From contig NZ_CP025624.1 of NCBI RefSeq assembly GCF_002874965.1, positions 3,720,001-3,784,000 of the forward strand: a DNA stretch of 64,000 nt, given 5' to 3'. Every line of letters starts with the position of its first letter. The first letter of the stretch is position 1. Shown here piece after piece: positions 16,952 to 25,396 of the stretch. Both the position numbers and the translations under genes were made by a program. The stretch is from Pseudomonas sp. NC02. GTDB taxonomy: Bacteria; Pseudomonadota; Gammaproteobacteria; Pseudomonadales; Pseudomonadaceae. The notes under the pieces were generated by a model, which worked only from the letters and a program-made list of their open reading frames with translations, made no database searches and was not told the origin of the DNA.

Positions 16952-18114
16952 CCCAGCACGATAAAAGCGCCTTCGCCACCCGCGTGATCCATGCCGGGCA
17001 ATCCCCGGACCCGACCACCGGGGCGCTGATGCCGCCGATCTACGCCAACTCCACCTACCTGCAAGACAGCCCCGGCGTTCACAAAGGCTTCGACTACGGA
17101 CGCTCCCACAACCCGACGCGCTTTGCCCTGGAACGCTGCGTGGCCGACCTTGAAGGCGGCACCCAGGCGTTCGCGTTCGCCTCCGGGCTGGCGGCGATTT
17201 CCACCGTGCTGGAACTGCTCGACGCCGGTTCCCACGTGGTTTCCGGCAATGATTTGTACGGCGGCACCTTCCGCCTGTTCGACAAAGTGCGCCAGCGCAG
17301 CGCCGGGCATCGCTTCAGCTTCGTCGACCTGACCGACCTGTCGGCTTTCGAAGCCGCGTTGCAGGACGATACGCGGATGGTCTGGGTCGAAACCCCGAGC
17401 AACCCGCTGCTGAGCCTGACCGACCTCAGCGCCATCTCCCGCATCTGCAAGGCCCGGGGCATCCTCTGCGTGGCCGACAACACCTTTGCCAGCCCATGGA
17501 TCCAGCGCCCGCTGGAGTTGGGTTTCGACATCGTGGTGCACTCCACCACCAAGTACCTCAACGGCCACTCGGATGTGATCGGCGGCATTGCGGTGGTGGG
17601 CCAGAATCCTGAACTGGCCGAACGCGTGGGCTTCCTGCAAAACTCCGTGGGTGCGATTGCCGGACCGTTTGATGCGTTCCTGACCCTGCGTGGGGTGAAG
17701 ACATTGGCGTTGCGCATGGAGCGCCATTGCAGCAATGCGCTGGAGCTGGCGACATGGCTGGAGCAGCAGCCGCAGGTGGCACGGGTTTACTACCCCGGCC
17801 TGGCATCGCATCCGCAGCATGAGCTGGCACGCCGGCAGATGCGCGGGTTTGGCGGGATGATTTCGGTGGACCTGAAAAGCGACCTGGCGGGCGCCACACG
17901 CTTCCTGGAAAACGTGAAGATCTTTGCGTTGGCTGAAAGCCTGGGGGGCGTTGAAAGCCTGATCGAGCACCCGGCGATCATGACCCATGCGAGCATCCCG
18001 GCAGCGACCCGGGCGCAGCTGGGGATTGGTGATGGGTTGGTGCGGTTGTCGGTGGGGGTTGAGGATGTGGAAGACCTGCGGGCGGATCTGGCGCAGGCGT
18101 TGGCAAAAATCTAA
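16948..18114 (+). CDS. Cystathionine gamma-lyase/synthase
   Basis: The 388-aa fold-type I PLP enzyme of the Cys/Met metabolism family has Lys202 in STTKYLNGH, FASGLAAIS and ETPSNPLL. Next to cystathionine beta-synthase it most likely cleaves cystathionine to cysteine, 2-oxobutyrate and ammonia, completing the route from homocysteine to cysteine. A gamma-synthase role cannot be excluded from sequence alone. The ATG overlaps the upstream stop by four bases. Confidence 0.9.
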   Translation: MTQHDKSAFATRVIHAGQSPDPTTGALMPPIYANSTYLQDSPGVHKGFDYGRSHNPTRFALERCVADLEGGTQAFAFASGLAAISTVLELLDAGSHVVSGNDLYGGTFRLFDKVRQRSAGHRFSFVDLTDLSAFEAALQDDTRMVWVETPSNPLLSLTDLSAISRICKARGILCVADNTFASPWIQRPLELGFDIVVHSTTKYLNGHSDVIGGIAVVGQNPELAERVGFLQNSVGAIAGPFDAFLTLRGVKTLALRMERHCSNALELATWLEQQPQVARVYYPGLASHPQHELARRQMRGFGGMISVDLKSDLAGATRFLENVKIFALAESLGGVESLIEHPAIMTHASIPAATRAQLGIGDGLVRLSVGVEDVEDLRADLAQALAKI

Positions 18115-18123
18115 CGCGCAATC

Positions 18124-18151
18124 TGCCGGAGCGAGCATGCCCGCTCCGGCA
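18124..18151. terminator. Bidirectional hairpin between convergent genes
   Basis: TGCCGGAGCG (18124-18133) pairs perfectly with CGCTCCGGCA (18142-18151) over an 8-nt loop. It lies in the 42-bp gap between the stops of the cystathionine lyase gene and the Gfo/Idh gene. No strong T-run follows on either side, so it may act mainly as a mRNA-end stabiliser. Confidence 0.55.
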
Positions 18152-18156
18152 ACACC

Positions 18157-19161
18157 TTAAATAGCGTAATTGACCTCAACCATTCGCCCGGTCTTGATGG
18201 ACTCCAGCGCACAGTCCGCCAAGTGCAACGCATACAGCCCATCGCGCATGTTGGTGGGCAGCGCGCGCCCCGCGCTCAGTGCCTGGATAAACTGCCCCAA
18301 CTCATTGCGGTAGGCATCCGCATAACGCTCCAGGAAGAAATGCTGCAACGGCTCCAACGCCTCGGTGTGCTCGTGGTTCCAATGGCGCAAGGTGCTGGGT
18401 CGATGGTTATCCGTGAGCAGCACCCCCTTGGCCCCGGATACCTCAAGTCGCTGGTCATACCCGTAGACCGCCTCCCGACAGCAGTTGATATGGCACTGTT
18501 TCCCGGATGCGGTGCGCAGCAGCACCATCACGCTGTCGAAGTCGTCAATCTGCGCCAGGCTCGGATCTACCAGCCGGCTGGCTATCGCGCCGACTTCAAT
18601 GGGCTCTTCACCCAGCAGGTGCCGCGCCATGTCGAAGTCATGAATGGTCATGTCCCGCAGGATGCCGCCGGAATGTGCCAGGTAATCCCGTGGCGCCAAC
18701 CCCGGGTCACGGCTGGTGATGATCACCTGCCGCACAGCACCAATTTGCCCCGCGTCGATGGCCTGGCGCAGGCGCAGCGTGTCGGGATCGAAGCGGCGGT
18801 TGAAGCCCAGCATTACTTTACCGCCCTCGCGCTCCACAGCTTGCGCCGCCGCCCGCGCCTTGGCGAAATCCAGGTCAATGGGCTTCTCGCACAGCACGGC
18901 CTTGCCCTGGGACACGGCCGCCAGCAGCAAATCGATATGAGTGTCGGTGGGTGTGCCAATCACCACCGCGTCGATATCGTCCCGACTTAGCACTGCTGCG
19001 CAGTCATAGGCCGCCTCGCAACCCAGCTGCGCAGCCAAGCCATCGACGCCCTCCCGCCAGGGGTCGGCGACCACCACCAGAGTGGCATCAGGATGGGCCG
19101 CGACATTGGCCGCGTGAATGTTGGCGATGCGCCCTGCACCAAGGACAGCGATACGTAGCAT
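18157..19161 (-). CDS. Gfo/Idh/MocA oxidoreductase, inositol 2-dehydrogenase-like
   Basis: The 334-aa protein has an N-terminal Rossmann domain (VLGAGRIANIHAANV), the EKP motif (CEKPIDLD) and a catalytic-domain stretch ending TIHDFDMARHLLG, as in IolG-type myo-inositol dehydrogenases. It probably oxidises a polyol or sugar with NAD(P)+. It follows the LacI-type gene on the same strand with a 36-bp gap. An AATAACAA motif (complement at 19178-19185) just before the start suggests Hfq/Crc repression. The exact substrate is open. Confidence 0.87.
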   Translation of the reverse strand: MLRIAVLGAGRIANIHAANVAAHPDATLVVVADPWREGVDGLAAQLGCEAAYDCAAVLSRDDIDAVVIGTPTDTHIDLLLAAVSQGKAVLCEKPIDLDFAKARAAAQAVEREGGKVMLGFNRRFDPDTLRLRQAIDAGQIGAVRQVIITSRDPGLAPRDYLAHSGGILRDMTIHDFDMARHLLGEEPIEVGAIASRLVDPSLAQIDDFDSVMVLLRTASGKQCHINCCREAVYGYDQRLEVSGAKGVLLTDNHRPSTLRHWNHEHTEALEPLQHFFLERYADAYRNELGQFIQALSAGRALPTNMRDGLYALHLADCALESIKTGRMVEVNYAI

Positions 19162-19197
19162 GGTCGAACTCCTGGGATTGTTATTGGGTGTGGAGAT

Positions 19198-20223
19198 TCA
19201 GTCCGGCAGGTTGAACGGTGTGACGATCTGTACCTGTGACGGCGCAATCGGCCCAGCCTTCCACAGCCGATGAAATTGCAGGATGTGCAGGAACACATGG
19301 CGCGCATCGATCTGCAGGTTGTGATCGATAATCGCGGCGACTTTTTCTTCAGCCAACAGCTGGCGATTCTCTTCGTCGAGGTCGTGAGCAATAAACACGT
19401 CCAACGGGCGATCCAGAGCCGCGAAGGCGTCGACAATTGCCCGGTTGCCACCGCCGACGCTGTACACCGCCTTCAGTTCGGGATGCTGCTTCAACGCATC
19501 GGTGACCCGGGCAAATGTTCGGTCATACACGCCGTACCCACCGCTGATATCCAGTACCCGCAGGTGCGTCGCACGGCCGCGCAGCCACATGCGAAAACCC
19601 ATTTCGCGTTCTTCCTCGCCCCGGAACAATTCACTGCCAATCACCACCGCCACTTCCTGGGGTTGGGGTGACAGCCAGCGGGACAGAAGGTACGCGGCGG
19701 TTTGTCCAGCGGTGCGGTTATCCATGCCTACGTAGCCGATGCGCTCGCTGTGGGGCAGATCGGTGACCAGGGTCACCACCGGAATACCTGCGGCCGCCAG
19801 GTGCTTGACCGCCAGATTCACCGCCGGCTCGTCCGCGGCCTTGAGCACCACACCCTGGCTGCCGGTCTCGAGGCAGCGCAGCAATTGGTCGTGCATCGCC
19901 TGAGGCTCGATCTCTTCGAACACATGAAACCGCGGGGCGATACGAAACGGTGCCAGGCTGCCCAGTTGGGCGGTGATGGCGGCCTGCACCGCCGCACTGA
20001 AGCGCTTGGGCGTGTGCATGATCACATCGACATGAAAGGTACGGCCTACTGCCAGGCCATTTTTTTCCTGGGATTCCAGCTCATCCAGAGCCTGTTCGAT
20101 ACGCCGCCGGGTTTGGGCGTGCACGCTGCCGCGCTCATGCAAGACGCGATCGACTGTCGCCTTGCTGACGCCCGCCTGGGTGGCCAGTTGCTTGATGGAA
20201 AAGTGTTTAGCGCGTTCGAGCAT
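19198..20223 (-). CDS. LacI-family transcriptional regulator
   Basis: The 341-aa protein has a LacI HTH at the N-terminus (SIKQLATQAGVSKATVDRVLHERGSV) and a periplasmic-binding-protein-like sensor domain of the sugar-binding type 1 group. The frame remains open upstream to a TTG at 20280, but the start at 20223 gives the normal distance to the HTH. It sits between the Gfo/Idh gene and the divergent SDR operon, and likely controls both. The sensor resembles the binding protein encoded at 22383, so both may bind the same sugar. Confidence 0.9.
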   Translation of the reverse strand: MLERAKHFSIKQLATQAGVSKATVDRVLHERGSVHAQTRRRIEQALDELESQEKNGLAVGRTFHVDVIMHTPKRFSAAVQAAITAQLGSLAPFRIAPRFHVFEEIEPQAMHDQLLRCLETGSQGVVLKAADEPAVNLAVKHLAAAGIPVVTLVTDLPHSERIGYVGMDNRTAGQTAAYLLSRWLSPQPQEVAVVIGSELFRGEEEREMGFRMWLRGRATHLRVLDISGGYGVYDRTFARVTDALKQHPELKAVYSVGGGNRAIVDAFAALDRPLDVFIAHDLDEENRQLLAEEKVAAIIDHNLQIDARHVFLHILQFHRLWKAGPIAPSQVQIVTPFNLPD

Positions 20224-20234
20224 GCTGTTGGACC

Positions 20235-20272
20235 TGAGGTCTTTTTGAGGTTTTTTTGAGACTTGTTGAGGT
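20235..20272. promoter_or_regulatory. Four phased TGAG direct repeats in the divergent LacI/SDR promoter region
   Basis: TGAG(G/A) occurs four times, with the GAG at 20236, 20247, 20258 and 20268. The spacing is 11, 11 and 10 bp, about one helical turn each, with T-runs between. A longer inverted pair, TGAGAC (20257-20262) / GTCTCA (20286-20291), also spans the region. LacI proteins usually use short palindromes, so which element is the operator is uncertain. Confidence 0.4.
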
Positions 20273-20346
20273 GACCGCAATGCTAGTCTCAGTTTTGCCC
20301 GGCGTCGAGCCCGGCCTTCAAAACAACAAAAACCCAGGAGACCCCG

Positions 20347-21192
20347 ATGCCTTCAACCGACCTCAGCCATACCTTCAAAGGCCAATACTTTGTCGTCACC
20401 GGCAGCACCCAGGGATTGGGGGCTGCCGTCGCCCATACCCTGGCGCGGCGCGGTGCTGCCGGCCTGATCATCTGCGGACGCCGTCCGGACCAGGGCCAGG
20501 AGCAAGTACGGCAGTTGGCAGCGCTCGATTGCCGCGCGGTGTTTGTCCAGGCGGACCTGGAACAGATTGGCGACTGCCGCGCCGTGATCGAGGCGGCCCG
20601 TGCCCACTTCGGCACCCTCCACGGGCTGATCAACTGCGCCGGGATGTCGGATCGCGGCACCATTCTCGACACCTCCCCCGAACTGTTTGATCGACTATTT
20701 GCGGTCAATGTGAGGGCGCCGTTTTTCCTGATGCAGGAAGCCTTGAAGCTGATGATCAGCCAGAGGGTTGAAGGTGCAGTGGTCAATATCCAGAGTGTCA
20801 CCGGCCACGGCGGGCAATCGTTCTTGAGTGCCTACGCGGCGTCCAAGGGCGCTCTCGCGATTCTGACCAAAAACGTGGCGTTCAGCGCCCTGCGCAACCG
20901 GATTCGGGTCAACGGCTTGAACATCGGCTGGATGGACACACCGCACGAGGATGAAATCCAGCGGCACTACCACGGTGCCGGGGATGCCTGGTTGGAAGCC
21001 GCCGAAGCCGCACAGCCCTTCGGCCGCCTGCTCAAACCTGAAGAGGTGGCCCGGAGCGTGGCATTTCTATTGTCACGCGAGTCGGGAATGATGACCGGCA
21101 CGGTGATCGACCTGGAGCAAGGCGTCATCGGCTGTGGCGACGGCGGCACCCCACGCCCCGATCAGGCCTTGAGCCTGGTGGAGGGTGCGTGA
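20347..21192 (+). CDS. Short-chain dehydrogenase/reductase
   Basis: The 281-aa SDR has TGSTQGLG for cofactor binding, the NCAG motif, a catalytic Ser (IQSVTGHGG) and YAASK for the Tyr/Lys pair. It probably oxidises or reduces a hydroxyl of a sugar or polyol. It is the first gene of an operon with a PhyH-type dioxygenase and a periplasmic binding protein. The leader holds AACAACAA (20322-20329) before the CAGGAG ribosome site, a typical Hfq/Crc target. Confidence 0.9.
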   Translation: MPSTDLSHTFKGQYFVVTGSTQGLGAAVAHTLARRGAAGLIICGRRPDQGQEQVRQLAALDCRAVFVQADLEQIGDCRAVIEAARAHFGTLHGLINCAGMSDRGTILDTSPELFDRLFAVNVRAPFFLMQEALKLMISQRVEGAVVNIQSVTGHGGQSFLSAYAASKGALAILTKNVAFSALRNRIRVNGLNIGWMDTPHEDEIQRHYHGAGDAWLEAAEAAQPFGRLLKPEEVARSVAFLLSRESGMMTGTVIDLEQGVIGCGDGGTPRPDQALSLVEGA

Positions 21193-22334
21193 TGCCTGCC
21201 TTTGTCAGCGCCGATGCGGTGCAACTGGAAGATTTTCACTCGATCTGTGCCCAGCAGGCTGCTGCCGAGGACTACCCGCACTGCGCCGAAGTGTGCAGCA
21301 ACATCCCGATCTATCAGGCCCAGGCACTGCGCAACGGCGATCGTCACGCCGTGCTGGACGAACTGCATCGCCTGTTCAGCCAGGGGCCGGGAGTGATGGT
21401 GGTGCGCCAGGGCTACGCCGACCTGGACGTGGTCGACCGTCACAGCCAGGTATTCGAAGCGATCTTTGCCCAAGAGGCTGCGCAAGGTGTGGCCGCCGAC
21501 CACTTCGCCAAGGCCGGCAGTAACGGACGTATCTGGAACTCATTACAGAAGGCCGCACTGCAGTCGCCGGCATCCTTTGTCGAATATTACGCCAACCCAC
21601 TGCTGGGGTTGATCGCACAAGCCTGGCTCGGCCCGGGCTACCAAGTCACGGCCCAGGTCAACGTGGTGCACCCCGGTGGCCAAGCCCAGCAACCGCACCG
21701 TGATTATCACCTCGGGTTCCAGACCATCGACGTGGTGGAGCGCTTTCCGTTGCCCCTGCACACGCTGTCCCAATACCTCACGCTGCAAGGGGCCGTGGCC
21801 CACAGCGACATGCCCCTGGAAACCGGCCCGACCCAACTGCTGCCGTTTTCCCAGCAATACCCACTGGGCTACCTGGCCTGGAGGCGCACTGAATTCATCG
21901 AGTACTTCCAGCAGCATGCCGTGCAATTGCCGCTGAACAAAGGTGACCTGCTGTTCTTCAACCCGGCCCTGTTTCACGCCGCTGGCACCAATCGCACACC
22001 GGACCGCCAGCGCATGGCCAACCTGCTGCAAATCTCCTCGGCGTTCGGCAAAACGATGGAGGCTGTGGACCGCGACCGGATGATGCTGGCGCTGTACCCC
22101 TGCCTGTTGGAGCGCCTGGCGGACAACGTCATGGATGGCGAGGCGCTGCACGCGGTGATCGCCTGCACCGCCGATGGCTATTCCTTTCCCACCAACCTGG
22201 ATACCGACCCACCCTTACAGGGCCTGGCTCCGCAAACCGGGCAGCAACTGATGTTGCAGGCACTGAACGAACGCTGGCCCTGCGAGACCTTTGCCGAACG
22301 CGTTGCGCAACTACACGCCAAACGCCAAGGCTGA
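21192..22334 (+). CDS. Phytanoyl-CoA-dioxygenase-family (PhyH) oxygenase
   Basis: The 380-aa Fe(II)/2-oxoglutarate oxygenase has HxD in QQPHRDYHLG, the distal His in NPALFHAAG, and TPDRQR for the 2-oxoglutarate-binding Arg. Its start codon shares one base with the SDR stop (TGATG), so the genes are coupled. A GTG one codon upstream also exists. With the SDR, the Gfo/Idh enzyme and a sugar-binding protein it would hydroxylate an unusual carbohydrate-like or polyol substrate. This combination is not one I can name. Confidence 0.82.
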   Translation: MPAFVSADAVQLEDFHSICAQQAAAEDYPHCAEVCSNIPIYQAQALRNGDRHAVLDELHRLFSQGPGVMVVRQGYADLDVVDRHSQVFEAIFAQEAAQGVAADHFAKAGSNGRIWNSLQKAALQSPASFVEYYANPLLGLIAQAWLGPGYQVTAQVNVVHPGGQAQQPHRDYHLGFQTIDVVERFPLPLHTLSQYLTLQGAVAHSDMPLETGPTQLLPFSQQYPLGYLAWRRTEFIEYFQQHAVQLPLNKGDLLFFNPALFHAAGTNRTPDRQRMANLLQISSAFGKTMEAVDRDRMMLALYPCLLERLADNVMDGEALHAVIACTADGYSFPTNLDTDPPLQGLAPQTGQQLMLQALNERWPCETFAERVAQLHAKRQG

Positions 22335-22382
22335 GGAATGTTTTCAACGTCTTTCAAAACAACAAAAAAACGGACTGACACC

Positions 22383-23306
22383 ATGAAAAAACAGCTGCTG
22401 ACCTTGCTCCTGACCCTCATCGTTACCCCGCTAGCCCTCGCCGAGACACGCATCGGCGTCAGCATCGCCCAGGTGGACGACGTGTTCCTCGCCCAGATGC
22501 GTGACTACATGGCGGCCCACGCCAGGGACCTCACCGACGTGACCCTGCAATTCGAAGACGCCCAAGGCGATGTGGTGCGCCAACTGAACCAGGTGCAGAG
22601 CTTTTCTGCCCAAGGCATGGACGCGATTATCGTCAACGCGGTCGACACCGCCGCCACCCAGAAAATGACCGTAAATGCCCAGCAGGCGGGTATCCCGCTG
22701 GTGTACGTCAACCGTCGCCCGGACATCCCGGTCCTGCCGGCCGGGGTGGGTTATGTCGGCTCGGACGAGATCAAAGCGGGCGAGATTCAGATGCGCTACC
22801 TCGCGGAAAAAATGAACGGCAACGGCAACCTCGCAATCATGCTCGGCTTGCTCTCTAACAACGCCACCCACAACCGCACACAGGGCGTGAAAAACGTACT
22901 GAAGGATTACCCCAACATCCATATCGTCGAAGAACAAAGCGCCGACTGGCAGCGCAGCAAGGCCATGGACCTGATGAACAACTGGATCGTCTCGGGCAAG
23001 AAAATCGACGCCGTGGCGGCCAATGCCGATGAAATGGCTATCGGTGCCGCGATGGCGATTACCCAGGCCGGAATGCACCCTGGCAAGGACATCCTGGTGG
23101 GCGGCAGCGACGGCGGACCCGCCGGCCTGGATGCGATCAAAAAAGATCTATTGGTAGTCACGGCCTATCAGGACAACAAGGGCCAGGCCGTCGGCTCGAT
23201 TGACCTGGCGCTGAAGATGATCAGGAAGCAGCCCTACACGGCGGAGCTGACCATTCCCTATCAACAGATCACCAAGGACAACTATCAGGCCTTTCTCACC
23301 CCTTGA
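22383..23306 (+). CDS. Sugar ABC-transporter periplasmic binding protein (type 1)
   Basis: This is a 307-aa protein with a Sec signal peptide (MKKQLLTLLLTLIVTPLALA) and a ribose/inositol-binding-type fold (TRIGVSIAQVDDVFLAQM, NAVDTAATQ, YVGSDEIKAG, GGSDGGPAGLDAI). It should bind a sugar or polyol in the periplasm. No ATPase or permease follows, because the next genes are convergent, so the rest of the transporter must be elsewhere or the protein serves as a sensor. AACAACAA at 22358-22365 precedes the start. The stop overlaps the MAPEG gene by 11 bp. Confidence 0.9.
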   Translation: MKKQLLTLLLTLIVTPLALAETRIGVSIAQVDDVFLAQMRDYMAAHARDLTDVTLQFEDAQGDVVRQLNQVQSFSAQGMDAIIVNAVDTAATQKMTVNAQQAGIPLVYVNRRPDIPVLPAGVGYVGSDEIKAGEIQMRYLAEKMNGNGNLAIMLGLLSNNATHNRTQGVKNVLKDYPNIHIVEEQSADWQRSKAMDLMNNWIVSGKKIDAVAANADEMAIGAAMAITQAGMHPGKDILVGGSDGGPAGLDAIKKDLLVVTAYQDNKGQAVGSIDLALKMIRKQPYTAELTIPYQQITKDNYQAFLTP

Positions 23307-23718
23307 TTGTTATCAGCCCAGCGCCAAGCAGACCGGCCAGCCCCGACAAACAGAGCACTCCCACTCCATAAGCGAGGGTGCGCCAGGGCTGGCGGCCGCT
23401 CAGATACATCACCGTATGCATCACACGGGCAGCGGTGAACAGACAGAACAACCCCGCGGTAGCGGTGCCTGGCGTTTCCATCGCCAGGCACAGGCCACCC
23501 AAAATGAAGAACAACGGAATATTTTCCAGATCATTGGCCCAAGCCTTTTCGGCCCGGGAGACTTGCGGTAACTCCTCTGGATTCGCATCGCGATGGAAGA
23601 AAGCTGCATCCTCGTGGTTAGTGAATGCACGGAATCTGAGTCGAAAGAAACCCTGGTAACAGGAGATCGCCAGCATCTTCAAGAACAGCACCAGTACGCA
23701 CAACGCATAAACCTCCAT
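23296..23718 (-). CDS. MAPEG-family membrane protein
   Basis: The 140-aa protein has four membrane helices and the MAPEG features RAFTNHEDAAFF, RAEKAWANDLENIPLFF and ARVMHTVMYL. The family includes membrane glutathione transferases and related enzymes; the bacterial role is not clear. The frame continues upstream to 23862, but the ATG at 23718 overlaps the stop of the preceding gene (TGATG), indicating translational coupling with the DUF2834 gene. Confidence 0.87.
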   Translation of the reverse strand: MEVYALCVLVLFLKMLAISCYQGFFRLRFRAFTNHEDAAFFHRDANPEELPQVSRAEKAWANDLENIPLFFILGGLCLAMETPGTATAGLFCLFTAARVMHTVMYLSGRQPWRTLAYGVGVLCLSGLAGLLGAGLITIKG

Positions 23719-24035
23719 CACCGGCCCCCTGAAGGTTCGCGGAACCCGTTGACCACGATATACAGCAGCGGACCGATGGATACGAAAACCGCCGTTACCA
23801 GTAAATAGGGCAACACCGACGCCAGGGATTTGCCCCTGGCCCGCGCATCCCGGTACATCCATACGCCCGCCAAGGCCGCCATCAGATACAAATCAATCAC
23901 CACCTGGGCAGTATCCGGCCTCGATATCAATTCACGTCCGAACGCCATGAGCGATTGTTCGGCGATCAGCATCGTGATCAATGTGTACAGGGCAAAAGCC
24001 AACAGCCCGGCCAGGGCAATCCAGGGTCTGCGCAT
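23718..24035 (-). CDS. Small membrane protein, DUF2834-like
   Basis: The 105-aa protein has three membrane helices (about 5-27, 45-62 and 74-96) with MYRDARARGKS in a cytoplasmic loop, as in DUF2834. Function is unknown. It is the first gene of a two-gene operon with the MAPEG gene, divergent from an MmyB-type regulator that probably controls it. Confidence 0.75.
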   Translation of the reverse strand: MRRPWIALAGLLAFALYTLITMLIAEQSLMAFGRELISRPDTAQVVIDLYLMAALAGVWMYRDARARGKSLASVLPYLLVTAVFVSIGPLLYIVVNGFREPSGGR

Positions 24036-24100
24036 GTTCTCCTCCTTGGAGACAACGGTTCGGGAAGCTGCACATTAGTGATAACGTCGTTCCCCTCTCA

Positions 24101-24117
24101 ATGACCTCGAAGGTCAT
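24101..24117. promoter_or_regulatory. Palindrome upstream of MmyB-type regulator, likely operator
   Basis: ATGACCT-CGA-AGGTCAT is a perfect 7-bp inverted repeat with a 3-bp centre. It lies in the divergent promoter region, 35 bp before the regulator start at 24152. It includes an in-frame ATG (24101), which argues against that codon as the start. Confidence 0.5.
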
Positions 24118-24151
24118 CGACACCACCGACCCGCACGGCCAGAGTCAACCC

Positions 24152-24961
24152 ATGAGCAGCCAACCTTTCCCCCGCGCCAACCCCGACACTACCGCCGGCA
24201 CGCAACTGCGCGTGCTGCGTCGGCACGCCAGATTGAGCCAGCTGGAACTGGCGCTGATCACCGGGGTTTCCCAACGCCACCTGAGCTGCATCGAGACCGG
24301 GCGCGCCAAGCCGAGCCCGGGCACCTTGCATAATTTGCTGATGGCGCTGGAGGTTCCGCTGGAGCAATGCAACAGCGTGTTCCTCGCTGCCGGCTTCGCC
24401 CCGCGCTATGAGGCAACCCCGCTCTCCTCGCCCTCCATGGAGGCTATTCGCGAGGCAATCAGCCATGTACTCCACGCGAACAATCCTGCACCGGCGATCG
24501 TGCTGGGCAGCCACTGGGAAGTGCTCGCCGCCAACGCCAGTACCCAGGTGCTGTTCGAGCTGGTGGGGATCAAACCGGAGGCGGCTGATGGGCTGAATTT
24601 GCTGGTCACCCTGCTACAGCCTGGCGGCCTGGGTGATCATTTGATCAACGCTGACGAAATCCGCACCATCGCCTGGCAACGGGCGACGCGCGAGGCGTTG
24701 GGCAACTCCGAACTTGCCAGGCTTCTGGACAGCCTGCCGGCCCCGCAAAGTACCGAAGCCTTGGTCAATGAACCGCCGCCACTGGTGCTGACACGCGTCA
24801 ACTCCCGTGAAGGTGAGCTGAACTTCATGTCGACCTTCACCACCTTCGGCATGCCTCAGGACATCACGGTAACGTCGTTGCGCATCGAGCATTTGATTCC
24901 GGCGGATGCGCAGACGTGGCAGGTGATGACCGCGGCGTATGAGCGGTCATTGGTGAGGTAG
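24152..24961 (+). CDS. XRE-family regulator with MmyB-like ligand-binding domain
   Basis: The 269-aa protein has an N-terminal HTH_XRE (LRVLRRHARLSQLELALITGVSQRHLSCIETGRAKPS) and a C-terminal MmyB-type domain (VLGSHWEVLAANASTQVLF, NLLVTLLQPGGL), which in relatives binds fatty-acid-like ligands. It probably regulates the divergent DUF2834-MAPEG operon through the palindrome at 24101-24117. In-frame starts at 24101 and further upstream exist; 24152 was chosen because it leaves the palindrome free. Confidence 0.85.
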   Translation: MSSQPFPRANPDTTAGTQLRVLRRHARLSQLELALITGVSQRHLSCIETGRAKPSPGTLHNLLMALEVPLEQCNSVFLAAGFAPRYEATPLSSPSMEAIREAISHVLHANNPAPAIVLGSHWEVLAANASTQVLFELVGIKPEAADGLNLLVTLLQPGGLGDHLINADEIRTIAWQRATREALGNSELARLLDSLPAPQSTEALVNEPPPLVLTRVNSREGELNFMSTFTTFGMPQDITVTSLRIEHLIPADAQTWQVMTAAYERSLVR

Positions 24962-24979
24962 AAAGCCGCGGCGGGGCCA

Positions 24980-25396
24980 TTAGTTATTTGTCGTATTTTG
25001 CCCGCCATAGCTATTGGCGCGGCTCTTGGAGGAGGAGCCGTTGCTGTATTGGGTGTCTTGCCCGCCGTAGCTATTGGAGCGGCTCTTGGCTGAGGTGCCG
25101 TCGCTGTATTGAGTGTCTTGCCCACCATAGCTGTTGGAACGGGTCTTGGCCGAGGTGCCGTCGCCGTATTGGATATCCTGCCCGCCATAACTATTGGAGC
25201 GGCTCTTGGAGGAAGTACCATCGCTGTATTGGGTGTCTTGCCCACCGTAGCTATTGGCGCGACTCTTGGAAGAGGTGCCATTGTCGTATTCGCAATCGGA
25301 CCCACCATAACTGTTCGCCCTGCACGTCTCGGCAACCGCTTGGTAAAGCGGCGCAGCCAACAAAACCGTGCCCAGCAAAACGACCTTAAGCTTCAT
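24980..25396 (-). CDS. Secreted protein of 20-residue NSYGG tandem repeats
   Basis: This 138-aa protein has a Sec signal peptide ending AVA-ET near residue 22. The mature part is almost entirely a 20-residue repeat of the pattern NSYGGQDTQYSDGTSSKSR, with NSYGG at residues 28, 48, 68, 88, 108 and 128. The first unit carries two Cys (25 and 35), which may form a disulfide. At DNA level this is a 60-bp tandem repeat. The composition is rich in Ser, Gly, Asn, Gln and Tyr, as in extended, beta-solenoid or amyloid-like surface proteins. I do not recognise a named family. The ribosome site AAGGAA is good. Confidence 0.75.
   Translation of the reverse strand: MKLKVVLLGTVLLAAPLYQAVAETCRANSYGGSDCEYDNGTSSKSRANSYGGQDTQYSDGTSSKSRSNSYGGQDIQYGDGTSAKTRSNSYGGQDTQYSDGTSAKSRSNSYGGQDTQYSNGSSSKSRANSYGGQNTTNN

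Noticed and set aside
24980..25340. CRISPR-like regular repetition
   Set aside because: The 60-bp units are contiguous coding repeats with no spacers, and no cas genes are nearby.
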